A DNA stretch of 64,000 nucleotides. It comes from Bacteroidia bacterium. Lineage in GTDB: Bacteria > Bacteroidota > Bacteroidia > CAIKAF01. The translations under genes and the position numbers were made by a program. This document shows positions 18,094-26,366 of this stretch, piece after piece; the stretch's first letter is position 1, and each line of letters opens with the position of its first letter. The notes under the pieces are model-generated. The model made no database searches, was not told the origin of the DNA, and saw only the letters and a program-made list of their open reading frames with translations. The DNA is taken from NCBI GenBank assembly GCA_016742095.1, contig JACVCJ010000001.1, positions 124,001 to 188,000 of the forward strand, in the 5' to 3' direction.

Positions 18094-19956
18094 ATGAAGA
18101 AACATATACTCGCTGCATGTATTCTTACCGCCCTCACCTTTACCGGCCTTTCTGCGCAGAAGGCCGACCTGCTGCTGGCACCTTCGGCTCCTGAGCTTAA
18201 GGCGGCGTATAAGGACGGTTCTATGTACGTCATAGGCCAGGTACAGGAAACACCGGGGCATACTTCAGAGAATACGGGCACCTGGATCACGCATAGCGAC
18301 GGCTCCCTGCTGTGGCGTTATGTGATCTCAGCTCCCGGCGCCAAAGGGATCGATGTATATTTTACGGAACTCAGCCTGCCACAGAACGCCGCTATGGTGC
18401 TCCGTGCCCCGGATAATTCCTATGTGGCCGGACCTTATTTTGCCTCCGATATCAATGAGGGTGTATTTGCTACGGGGATCGTACCCGGCGGGAACGCCCT
18501 GCTGGAAGTATACCTGCCCGATGGCAATAAAAGCGGTTTCTTTGCCCGTATCCCGGAATCCGGTTATATCTTCAGAGGGGTGGAGAACCTGCTCGAAAAA
18601 GATGCCGGCGACCTGGGCGCTTCCGAATCCTGCGAAGTGAACGTGAACTGCCCCGAAGGCATCAACTGGCAGGACGAAAAACGGGCCGTGGTAAAGATCA
18701 AACTGCGCGAAGGCAACCTGATCGGTCTGTGTTCCGGCACCCTGCTGAACAATACGGCCCAGGACTGTAAGAATTACCTGCTTACCGCCCAGCACTGCGG
18801 TGCAGGAGCTACCGTGACCAACCTGAACCAGTGGGTATTCTATTTCAATTTTGAGTCGCCTGATTGCAGCACGCCGGGTTCGGCCGTTACGCTCGATGAT
18901 CAGACCATTACCGGCTGTGTACGCCGCGCAACAGGCGGAACCGTTTCGGAGGTGGCCAATTCCGATTTTCACCTGCTGGAACTCAACAAAAGCATTCCAC
19001 CCGCCTACAACGTATATTATGCAGGCTGGAGCAAAGCGGGTACCACTTCGTCTTCCGGTGTAGGCATTCACCATCCGATGGGCGATATTAAAAAGATATC
19101 TACCTACACTTCTTCGCTGATAAGCAGCAGCTGGACAGGAACCCCGGGCACGCACTGGGCCGTTTCATGGTCAGCTACGGCCAGCGGACACGGCGTGACC
19201 GAGGGCGGCTCTTCCGGGAGTCCGATCTTCGATAACAACGGTCGGGTGATCGGCGACCTGAGCGGGGGAAGTTCTGAATGTGCTGCACCTATGCAGCCCG
19301 ACCTCTACGGTAAACTCAGCTACAGCTGGGAATCCGTAGGCACCACCGCTGACCGCCGCCTGAAACCCTGGCTCGATCCGGCCGGTCTGAACCCTTCCTT
19401 TATCGATGGCCGCAATGCCTGTACCTCAGTCGCGGCGCCTCCGGTGGCCGATTTTACGGTGGACAATACGCTGGTAGCCATCAACGGCATTGTATACTTT
19501 ACACAACTTTGTACCAATTCGCCCTCATCCTATTCCTGGACCGTATCTCCGGCGGCCGGCTGGGTATTTGCCTTTGGTAATTCCACAAGTCCGTACCCGG
19601 GGCTGCGCCTCATCGCCACGGGCTGCTATACCATTACACTCACGGCCACCAACAGCGCCGGCTCCGACAGCGAGACCAAAACCTCGTACGTATGTGCTTC
19701 GCTTACCGCTAATGAAGAAGAGGACCTGAACGCTATTCAGATCTATCCCAATCCCGCTGCGGAGACCCTTTATGTGCAACAGCAGGGCAATGAGACCATC
19801 GAATACCAGCTTACCGATATACAGGGCAAAACCATACGCAGCGGCATCCTGAACGGGAACAGCATTGCGGTGGACCAGCTGTCCAACGGTACCTATTATC
19901 TTCGTATCAAAACGGGAAAAACGCAACAGACAGTGCCTTTTGTTGTTGCTCATTAA
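18094..19956 (+). CDS. secreted trypsin-like (lysyl endopeptidase-type) serine protease, PKD domain, T9SS type A
   Basis: 620 residues. Signal peptide 1-21 (ends LSA|Q). A pro-region follows, then a catalytic domain from the Cys-rich junction (GASESCEVNVNC) to about residue 440. The triad is readable: His234 in LLTAQHC, Asp291 in NSDFHLLEL, Ser374 in GGSSGSPIFD. The pattern resembles the lysyl endopeptidase group of family S1. Lysine specificity is not proven. A PKD-like domain (about 452-536) precedes a T9SS type A sorting domain from IQIYPNPAAETLYV, so the enzyme should cross the outer membrane by T9SS and be released or anchored. It is 12 nt upstream of a paralogue of the same layout. Confidence 0.93.
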   Translation: MKKHILAACILTALTFTGLSAQKADLLLAPSAPELKAAYKDGSMYVIGQVQETPGHTSENTGTWITHSDGSLLWRYVISAPGAKGIDVYFTELSLPQNAAMVLRAPDNSYVAGPYFASDINEGVFATGIVPGGNALLEVYLPDGNKSGFFARIPESGYIFRGVENLLEKDAGDLGASESCEVNVNCPEGINWQDEKRAVVKIKLREGNLIGLCSGTLLNNTAQDCKNYLLTAQHCGAGATVTNLNQWVFYFNFESPDCSTPGSAVTLDDQTITGCVRRATGGTVSEVANSDFHLLELNKSIPPAYNVYYAGWSKAGTTSSSGVGIHHPMGDIKKISTYTSSLISSSWTGTPGTHWAVSWSATASGHGVTEGGSSGSPIFDNNGRVIGDLSGGSSECAAPMQPDLYGKLSYSWESVGTTADRRLKPWLDPAGLNPSFIDGRNACTSVAAPPVADFTVDNTLVAINGIVYFTQLCTNSPSSYSWTVSPAAGWVFAFGNSTSPYPGLRLIATGCYTITLTATNSAGSDSETKTSYVCASLTANEEEDLNAIQIYPNPAAETLYVQQQGNETIEYQLTDIQGKTIRSGILNGNSIAVDQLSNGTYYLRIKTGKTQQTVPFVVAH

Positions 19957-19968
19957 TAAAATCAGTGT

Positions 19969-22194
19969 ATGAAAAAACAATTCCTTTTATTCGCCATGCT
20001 CCTTGCCGTACAGGCAGGGTTGTCTGCGCAGAAGAACGTTTACCTGAACACCCCGAGAGGATTCAGTGAACGGCAGAGCCTGCCCGAAGTGTCCGCACAG
20101 AAGATCGATGCGCCCTCGGAACAGGTTATTGCCGAAATGATCAAAGAAAGTGGTAAGGACGGCAGTTTTTACAAAATTGCACGACTGATGCCCGTTGCCT
20201 ACGATATGAACAACGCGGGCAAATGGACCCTGTATCCCGACGGCAGCCGCCTGTGGCGCTTTAAGATAAAAGCCGAAGGCGCACAGGGCCTGTCTTTCTA
20301 TTTCGACCGTTTTTATATTCCGCCCGGAGCCGTGCTTTTCAGTTACAACCTGAAGACCGGTTTCGTGGAAGGCCCGCACTACGCCAACGAAAATACCGAA
20401 ACGGAGGCTTATGCCAGCGCCATTGTTCCCGGCGATGAAATTATGCTGGAATATTACCAGCCGGCCTCGGTAGAAGGGGAGCCCCTGATCGAGATCGGGG
20501 ATATCGGCTACTTTTTCCGCGGCCTGAATTTCCTGGAAAAAAATGCCGGTGATTTCGGTGCTTCGGATGCCTGCCAGGTAAACGTGAACTGCAGTGAAGG
20601 CAGCAACTGGCAGGACGAAAAACGTGCCGCGGTAAAGATCATCCTGGTAGAAGGCAACAGCGCCGGGCTCTGCAGCGGGGCCATGGTAAACAATACCGCC
20701 CAGGATTGTAAGAACTACCTGCTTACGGCCCAGCACTGCGGCGCCGGAGCATCGGCTTCCAACCTGGGTCAGTGGATATTCTATTTCAATTTCGAGGCGC
20801 CTTCCTGCCCGGACCCCTCTTCGGCCAATAACCTCGACGACCAGACCAAGACCGGCTGCGTACGTCGTGCGGCCAGCGGTAGCAGTTCCGTAGTAAGTCA
20901 GTCTGACTTTCAGCTGCTGGAACTCAACGGTTCGATCCCTGCTGCCTATAACGTGTATTATGCCGGCTGGAACCGCGGTGCCACCGGTTCGTCTTCCGGG
21001 GTGGGTATTCACCATCCGTCGGGCGATATCAAAAAAATATCTACCTATACCTCCACGCTTACGAACGGAACCTGGACCAACGGTACGGCCAATGCACACT
21101 GGCGCGTGACCTGGGTGGCCACGGCCAACGGACACGGCGTTACCGAAGGCGGCTCTTCCGGAAGCCCTATTTTCGATAACAACGGTCGTATCGTAGGTGA
21201 TCTGAGCGGCGGAAGTTCCTTCTGCTCCACGCCCAACCAGCCCGACCTGTACGGTAAATTTGCCTACAGCTGGGAAAGTGCCGGCGCGGCCAATTCACAG
21301 CGTCTGCGTCCCTGGCTGGACCCTGCGGGCAGTAACCCCACTACGCTCGACGGTAAAAATGCCTGCACAGGCACGCCCCCGGTAACTGGTTCCTGCGATA
21401 CCGCAGGTAACTTTACCAGCAGCAGTACAGCTTCCCAGATCCAGCTTACGAACGGCGACGGATTCCTGGCCGGGAACAACAACTACGGAGATAAAGCCAA
21501 GGCCGAACTCTTTACGGATACCTGGCCCAATGGTTACCAGCTGAAAGGCGCTTTCCTGGCCTTTTACAATGCCAGCGGCAGCGGCACCTGTATGTTCAAG
21601 GTATGGAGTGCCAACGGGGCAGGCGGAGCACCGGGCACCGAACTGCGTTCCATAACCGTAAATGTAAGCTCCTTACCGACCAACGGTAATTTTGTGTTCT
21701 GGGACCTGAGCGCCAATCCCGTGACCGTAAACGGCAACTTTTACGTAGGTGTGGTACTGCCGACCGGCGGAACTACCGTGGCCCTGTTCACCTCTGCTGC
21801 CGGCGAAGTACCGGGAACCACCGGCTGGGAAATGTACAACGACAACAGCTGGCACTCTTACGTAGAAAGCTATGGTAACAACTATGCACACACGATCTTC
21901 TCGGTGGTTTGTCCTCCGGGAACTTCGGTGGAAAGCGCTGAACTGAACGAGGAACTGGTGCAGCTGTTCCCGAACCCGGCTGCGAACGAACTGTTCATCG
22001 AGGCCGGTAAAAGCGGTTTCAGTGTAGATGTGATCGATATGGCCGGACGTACCGTGCTTACCACACCTGCAAAGATGAACGAATCGCTGCTGCGCCTGGA
22101 CGTATCCGGCCTGAAGAACGGCGTGTACAACGTGCGCATTCACTACAGGAATATCAATAAAAACGTAGCCCGCAAATTCGTGATCGCACGATAG
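19969..22194 (+). CDS. secreted trypsin-like (lysyl endopeptidase-type) serine protease, T9SS type A, paralogue of 18094
   Basis: 741 residues; probably in one operon with the preceding gene. Signal peptide 1-20 (LSA|Q), pro-region, and catalytic domain with His256 (LLTAQHC), Asp313 (QSDFQLLEL) and Ser397 (GGSSGSPIFD). In place of the PKD domain it has a different beta-rich domain (about 475-665), with FVFWDLSANPVTVNGNFYVG. The T9SS type A sorting domain begins VQLFPNPAANELFIEAG. Catalytic regions of the two proteins are close copies, while pro-regions and accessory domains differ, so this is an old tandem duplication with domain exchange. A strong terminator follows. Confidence 0.93.
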   Translation: MKKQFLLFAMLLAVQAGLSAQKNVYLNTPRGFSERQSLPEVSAQKIDAPSEQVIAEMIKESGKDGSFYKIARLMPVAYDMNNAGKWTLYPDGSRLWRFKIKAEGAQGLSFYFDRFYIPPGAVLFSYNLKTGFVEGPHYANENTETEAYASAIVPGDEIMLEYYQPASVEGEPLIEIGDIGYFFRGLNFLEKNAGDFGASDACQVNVNCSEGSNWQDEKRAAVKIILVEGNSAGLCSGAMVNNTAQDCKNYLLTAQHCGAGASASNLGQWIFYFNFEAPSCPDPSSANNLDDQTKTGCVRRAASGSSSVVSQSDFQLLELNGSIPAAYNVYYAGWNRGATGSSSGVGIHHPSGDIKKISTYTSTLTNGTWTNGTANAHWRVTWVATANGHGVTEGGSSGSPIFDNNGRIVGDLSGGSSFCSTPNQPDLYGKFAYSWESAGAANSQRLRPWLDPAGSNPTTLDGKNACTGTPPVTGSCDTAGNFTSSSTASQIQLTNGDGFLAGNNNYGDKAKAELFTDTWPNGYQLKGAFLAFYNASGSGTCMFKVWSANGAGGAPGTELRSITVNVSSLPTNGNFVFWDLSANPVTVNGNFYVGVVLPTGGTTVALFTSAAGEVPGTTGWEMYNDNSWHSYVESYGNNYAHTIFSVVCPPGTSVESAELNEELVQLFPNPAANELFIEAGKSGFSVDVIDMAGRTVLTTPAKMNESLLRLDVSGLKNGVYNVRIHYRNINKNVARKFVIAR

Positions 22195-22216
22195 GCGCAA
22201 CGACATACAGAAATGG

Positions 22217-22246
22217 AAAAGGGTAGCTTTCGGCTACCCTTTTTTT
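22217..22246. terminator. bidirectional terminator between convergent genes
   Basis: GGGTAGC (22221-22227), loop TTTCG, GCTACCC (22233-22239), then T 22240-22246. AAAA on the left flank gives a short T-run for leftward transcription, so it can serve both the protease operon and the leftward lipoprotein operon. Confidence 0.9.
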
Positions 22247-22733
22247 ATTCGATCTTTAAAAGTTTTATACGTTTTACAGGCCCCGGGCACATGGTAGTAT
22301 GACAGTTCAGGCAGCCTTCGGTATAAGTAGTAAAGGCTTCCTTCCGTTTTTCGGGAGCGGCGGACAAAAGGTCCTTTGTGCGGCGGATAAAATCGTCGGC
22401 AAAAGGATCGAAGGTCTCGTTCTTCATATGTTCATCCGTGGGTTTTGCCGTTTTCAGTTTATCGAAGGCCACGGGGTATATGCCCAGGTCCTGCCCGTTT
22501 TCGATGGCTTTTTTCCATTCTTCGGAACGGGCGAACATGTCGCGCATCAGGGCGGCCAGTTCAGAGGTCCCGTTGGGGTTTATGTTATCCGCAGGTTGGG
22601 CGCAGGACGCCGAATCCGTTGTAGCCACAGCATCGGTCGTACCTTTGTTGCCTGTTTGCGTACAGGCGGCCAGGCAGGCGAAACCGGCACTCAGCATCAA
22701 AACGCTAAGGTTTTTTCTGGTTCTCAAGGGCAT
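22245..22733 (-). CDS. lipoprotein with C-terminal CxxCH, cytochrome c'-like
   Basis: 162 residues. A lipoprotein signal ends in CLAAC (Cys24), then a low-complexity Thr/Ser linker. The body is predicted helical, with basic and acidic runs, and has a single haem-binding motif CLNCH near the C-terminus in YTEGCLNCHTTMCPGPVKR. A CxxCH close to the C-terminus after a helical bundle is the layout of cytochrome c' and its relatives, which bind NO or CO; assignment to that fold is inference. It overlaps the 3' end of the preceding gene by 29 nt, implying coupled translation as the last gene of a three-gene leftward operon. Confidence 0.8.
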   Translation of the reverse strand: MPLRTRKNLSVLMLSAGFACLAACTQTGNKGTTDAVATTDSASCAQPADNINPNGTSELAALMRDMFARSEEWKKAIENGQDLGIYPVAFDKLKTAKPTDEHMKNETFDPFADDFIRRTKDLLSAAPEKRKEAFTTYTEGCLNCHTTMCPGPVKRIKLLKIE

Positions 22734-23082
22734 CCAGTTTTTTCTTGGTTAATTCAATATTTACCAGGTCGTATACTTCTTCCAGTTTTTTGCTGTTGGC
22801 CGAATAATAGGCAAAGCTCTCGTCGAACTGCAAGGTATCGCTGCCCAGGCGTTCCAGCACCTTCTGCTGTACCTGGCGGCCTTTGCCCTGCACTTCGGGT
22901 TCGATGGCCCCGCTGCGGTAGGCGGCTTCTACCAGGTGCATCTCGGCCAGCACATGGGCCATCGTTTCCTTATCGTACACACCGGGATCGATCTTGTTGC
23001 GGCTGTCGCTGTCTACGCAGGATTCCAGTGCGGGCAGGGTACAGGCGATACACAGAACCATCTTAATCCAGTACCACTTCAT
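22705..23082 (-). CDS. DUF4296-like lipoprotein
   Basis: 125 residues from the ATG at 23082; a start at 23118 is less likely, and one at 23061 lacks the basic n-region. A lipoprotein-like signal ends LPALESC. The conserved part reads YDKETMAHVLAEMHLVEAAY, then a helical region FDESFAYYSANSKKLEEVYD. This pattern (a helix with M-H-L-x-E-A) matches the DUF4296 family of small Bacteroidota lipoproteins, whose role is unknown. It overlaps the end of the upstream gene and the start of the downstream one, so all three should be made together in the envelope. Confidence 0.8.
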   Translation of the reverse strand: MKWYWIKMVLCIACTLPALESCVDSDSRNKIDPGVYDKETMAHVLAEMHLVEAAYRSGAIEPEVQGKGRQVQQKVLERLGSDTLQFDESFAYYSANSKKLEEVYDLVNIELTKKKLDALENQKKP

Positions 23083-23965
23083 CCGAACCGGCAAAATCGC
23101 CGTCGATATAAATTTCAAAACGATAATTTCCCTTGGTGAACACTTCCTGGTCCCAGTTGATCTCCTGGGTGGAGCTTCCGCCGTCGTAGCTGAACTTGAC
23201 CAGGCGGCTGTACGGCATTTCCTTGCCCTCGCGGGTGCTGAAGGTACGCGTGGTCTGGTTTACGTCGGCCACCACATAACCCTGCGGATTCACGATACGC
23301 AGGTACGCCACTTTGTCGCCGGCGGCAGACAGTTTATTGGGCATGATGGTGAACTTTACATTGATGCGGTCGGCCTTGCTGGCTTTTTCAACGGCCACCT
23401 GTTTGCCATTGCCTTTTACCTTAAAGGTGGTGAGGCGTATGTTCTGTACTTTGAGGGCAGAGGCAATATCGACCTTACCCACCAGTTCTTCGTTCTTTTC
23501 GTTGAGTTTGTCCACCTTCACGCTCAGTTCGGTGTTCTGGTAGCGCAGTTCTTTATTTTCGGCCAGCAGGTTATCGATCTGCTTCAGGTATTCGTCTTTC
23601 AGTTTACGCAGGTCGTTGTAGCGGGCCTGCAGTATCTGGTAGTCCTGGCGGGTATCGATGAGCCCGGCGATCTGGCGGCGCTGGGCTTCAATTTTCGTGT
23701 TGGCTTCGGCCAGCAGGGAATCCAGCTCGGCGCTGCGACCCCGGAACTGGTTCAGTTCGTCGGAGATCTGGCTTACTTCTTTTTCCAGTTCGGATTTACG
23801 TGCCGAAATCGTGTCGATCTGGGTCTGTACCTGTGCTTTTTCCACAATGATCTCCCGGGTGTTGAAATACTGGTATACATTGCCTCCGAGCGACAGTAAA
23901 AGCAGGATGAGCAAAACGATAACAAGTCCTTTGTTCGATTTTTTCTGATTCACTTGATTTTCCAT
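23063..23965 (-). CDS. single-pass membrane protein with long coiled coil
   Basis: 300 residues. A short charged N-terminus is followed by one membrane segment (about 13-31, GLVIVLLILLLLSLGGNVY). A heptad-rich coiled coil runs from about 38 to 175 (ARKSELEKEVSQISDELNQF and similar). A beta-rich C-terminal domain follows (about 180-300), with VNPQGYVVADVNQTTRTFST. Topology is probably N-in, with the coiled coil and C-domain in the periplasm. I do not recognise a named function; such proteins are often mislabelled SMC-like because of the coiled coil. First gene of the leftward operon with the DUF4296-like and cytochrome c'-like lipoproteins. Confidence 0.85.
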   Translation of the reverse strand: MENQVNQKKSNKGLVIVLLILLLLSLGGNVYQYFNTREIIVEKAQVQTQIDTISARKSELEKEVSQISDELNQFRGRSAELDSLLAEANTKIEAQRRQIAGLIDTRQDYQILQARYNDLRKLKDEYLKQIDNLLAENKELRYQNTELSVKVDKLNEKNEELVGKVDIASALKVQNIRLTTFKVKGNGKQVAVEKASKADRINVKFTIMPNKLSAAGDKVAYLRIVNPQGYVVADVNQTTRTFSTREGKEMPYSRLVKFSYDGGSSTQEINWDQEVFTKGNYRFEIYIDGDFAGSDEVVLD

Positions 23966-23979
23966 ACACGATATTTTTG

Positions 23980-24012
23980 CAAAAGTATCAATTTCCTCAA
24001 ATAACGGTCAAA
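23980..24012 (-). promoter_or_regulatory. promoter of the coiled-coil/DUF4296/cytochrome operon
   Basis: On the minus strand TTTG (24012-24009), 21 nt, then TACTTTTG (23987-23980), a full match. Predicted start near 23976, about 11 nt before the ATG at 23965. Confidence 0.65.
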
Positions 24013-24043
24013 ACCTTTAATCTGCGGCCTTTTTAATATTTTT

Positions 24044-26278
24044 TTAATGAACAACCAGTAGTTTACCATTGCCGTTCAGCTTGCCGCTATTGCCCTGCCA
24101 GTACAGGGTATAGAGTCCTGCGGCCAGTTGCTGAACGGAGAACTGCAGCGGCGTACCGGCGGAGAACCGCTGTGTGTATACGGTTTTGCCGGCCATATCT
24201 GTAATATTCAGCGTGCCGCCGGAATGCGGGTCCAGGGGAATGGTCACCGCGCCCGAGGCCGGGTTGGGGTAGGGAAGGAGCTGCGTAATACTGCCGGCTT
24301 CCTGCAGGCTGGTGTTGAACACCGTTCCGCGGAATGCCGAAACGCCGCCGGCGTAGTTGCCGAGTACCAGGTCCCATTTATTGTCGTCGTCGAGATAGGC
24401 GATGGCAGGGGCTGTGCGTAGTCCCTCGCGGGTAATGCCGCCCAGGCTGTTCGTCACACGCTCAAAAGTGCCGTTCAGGTTCCAGATCACGTTGCGGTAG
24501 TGCGATACACGGCCGCTGTAGGAACCTACGAAAATATGGATGTCGTTCCCGTCTTCGATGGCTACGGGCGTGCTGAAGCCGTTGAGGCTCACACTGCTGT
24601 CCACCACGCTGATGCCTCCGATCTTGGCAATGGTGGGCGTAGCCGAAAATTCGGGCACACTGCTGCTGCCGTTGTTCTGGTAATAATCTACCCAGCCGCG
24701 GATATTGCCCACGATCAGGTCCAGCTTGCCGTCCTTGTTCATATCGAACAGGAAGGGCGCATTGTACTGCTGGGTCTGTATACCTTCGAAATTGGCCTCG
24801 GCCAGCGTAAACTGCGCGGGTTGTCCGGCGGCGGCGATATTACGGTAAAAATGCAGTTTGCCGTTCTTTTCGCCGATGATCATGTCTTTATCGCCATCGC
24901 CGTCCAGGTCGCCGAAGGTGGGCGTAATGCTCTGCAGACCCGCCCCGGAAAGATTGGCAAAATTATCGTTCACAAGAGTGAATTCCGGTGCCGAAGCCGT
25001 GCCCGTGTTGCGGAAAAGCGCTATGCGCGTACTGTAGCTGAGCAGGGATATAAAATAACCGTGGTTCGAGATAAAGAGATCCTGCAGGCCGTCGCCGTCG
25101 TAATCAAAAAATACGGGATAGGCGCCTTCGCCCAGGTCGATCATTTCCTTCTGAAGCAGGTTGTTCTCCACGAATGTAAGATCGGGAAATGCATCGCTGC
25201 CCTGGTTGCGGTACCACCACACGCTCTGTTTATTCTCGGAGCGGTTCACGCCCTGCGGAGAAACCACCAGGTCGCGTTTGCCGTCATTGTCCACATCTTC
25301 GTAAAAGGCTGCGGGAAAAATGGTCAGGCTCACGGCCGAAGTAGAGAGATTATTGGCGGGGAACTGGCCGTCGAAACTGGTAAAATCGGCCGTGACCGGG
25401 GTACCGCCGTTCTTCAGGGAGATCAGGTTGTTGTAGTTGGCGTCGCCGAGTACACATTCCACCAGTCCGTCGCCGTTCAGGTCGGTGATCAGGAAGGTGG
25501 AGGCCCCGTCGGCCTTATCGCTTTTGAGTACGTCGCAACTGTCGTTCAGTACCACGGCATTGCTGCTGATGCCTTCCGAAAAATTGCCCCAGTTGTCGGA
25601 CTGCAGGCGGAAGCGCAGGCTGTCGGAATTGCCGTAGAGTTCCTGGCTCATATTGCGGTGAAACTGCACACAACGGCCCAGGTTATTAAAGGTACAGATA
25701 TCGATGTCCCCGTCGCCGTCCACATCGGTAATACCGGGAATATCGTCGGAGGTGATGAATATACTCTGTGTGATCATGCCGGTATTGCTGGTAAGCAGGT
25801 TGTTCATCAGCTGGAAACTGAGCCCGGATCCGGCGCTGCCCGTATTTTTATACACGGCGGCCCCGCCTGTGGAATACGTAAAAATGTCCATTTTACCGTC
25901 GCCGTTGTAATCGCGCATGATCATCCACTCGCGCATGGCCGGGAAGGCGCTGCGGTATTCGGGCGCATAGCGGTAGTTCACGTCCCCGCTGTTGCCCTGG
26001 TTCAGGAAGGGAAGTACGCGGAAGCCGCTGCGGTCAAAGAACACCAGGTCTTTTTTACCGTCGAAATCGAGATCTGCCGAATTGGCCTGTACAAAGTTCA
26101 TTCCTCCGGTCCAGGCATTAGGCAGCAGTACCGACTGTACGGTCACCGGTATTTCATCGGCCCGCTGGAACTGGTAAAAACCCTGGGCATGGTTTTTCTG
26201 AATAGGGCAGAGCAGCAGTAAAACGGCGGCCAGTTTCGGCAGGAACGAAAAACTTATGGACAAGTGTTTATTTTTCAT
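24044..26278 (-). CDS. secreted FG-GAP/VCBS repeat protein with T9SS type A domain
   Basis: 744 residues from the ATG at 26278 (MKNKHLSISFSFLPKLAAVL); the open frame extends upstream but the signal peptide sets this start (cleavage near HAQ|G). The body is a run of about nine FG-GAP/VCBS repeats, each with a DxDxDG-like calcium site: DFDGKKDLVFF, DYNGDGKMDIF, DVDGDGDIDIC, DLNGDGLVECV, DVDNDGKRDLV, DYDGDGLQDLF, DLDGDGDKDMI, DMNKDGKLDLI, DDDNKWDLVLG. These should form a beta-propeller as in integrin-like exoproteins. The T9SS type A sorting domain starts LLPYPNPASGAVTIPL. Target unknown. Divergent from secDF. Confidence 0.93.
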   Translation of the reverse strand: MKNKHLSISFSFLPKLAAVLLLLCPIQKNHAQGFYQFQRADEIPVTVQSVLLPNAWTGGMNFVQANSADLDFDGKKDLVFFDRSGFRVLPFLNQGNSGDVNYRYAPEYRSAFPAMREWMIMRDYNGDGKMDIFTYSTGGAAVYKNTGSAGSGLSFQLMNNLLTSNTGMITQSIFITSDDIPGITDVDGDGDIDICTFNNLGRCVQFHRNMSQELYGNSDSLRFRLQSDNWGNFSEGISSNAVVLNDSCDVLKSDKADGASTFLITDLNGDGLVECVLGDANYNNLISLKNGGTPVTADFTSFDGQFPANNLSTSAVSLTIFPAAFYEDVDNDGKRDLVVSPQGVNRSENKQSVWWYRNQGSDAFPDLTFVENNLLQKEMIDLGEGAYPVFFDYDGDGLQDLFISNHGYFISLLSYSTRIALFRNTGTASAPEFTLVNDNFANLSGAGLQSITPTFGDLDGDGDKDMIIGEKNGKLHFYRNIAAAGQPAQFTLAEANFEGIQTQQYNAPFLFDMNKDGKLDLIVGNIRGWVDYYQNNGSSSVPEFSATPTIAKIGGISVVDSSVSLNGFSTPVAIEDGNDIHIFVGSYSGRVSHYRNVIWNLNGTFERVTNSLGGITREGLRTAPAIAYLDDDNKWDLVLGNYAGGVSAFRGTVFNTSLQEAGSITQLLPYPNPASGAVTIPLDPHSGGTLNITDMAGKTVYTQRFSAGTPLQFSVQQLAAGLYTLYWQGNSGKLNGNGKLLVVH

Positions 26279-26289
26279 CGGTAACAAAA

Positions 26290-26320
26290 TTGGGAAATAA
26301 AAAACAAAAAGATATATTTG
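26290..26320 (+). promoter_or_regulatory. secDF promoter
   Basis: TTG (26290-26292), 20 nt, then TATATTTG (26313-26320), a perfect -7 box. Predicted start near 26324, leaving a ~43-nt leader. It lies in the 88-nt space between secDF and the divergent FG-GAP gene. Confidence 0.75.
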
Positions 26321-26366
26321 CCGCCTTAATTTTAGGATCAATATATTTAAATTTCACTAAACGTCT

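Noticed and set aside
24500-26221. 573-codon open frame antisense to the FG-GAP gene
   Set aside because: The minus-strand gene has signal peptide, calcium repeats and sorting domain; the opposite frame has none and no promoter or start context.
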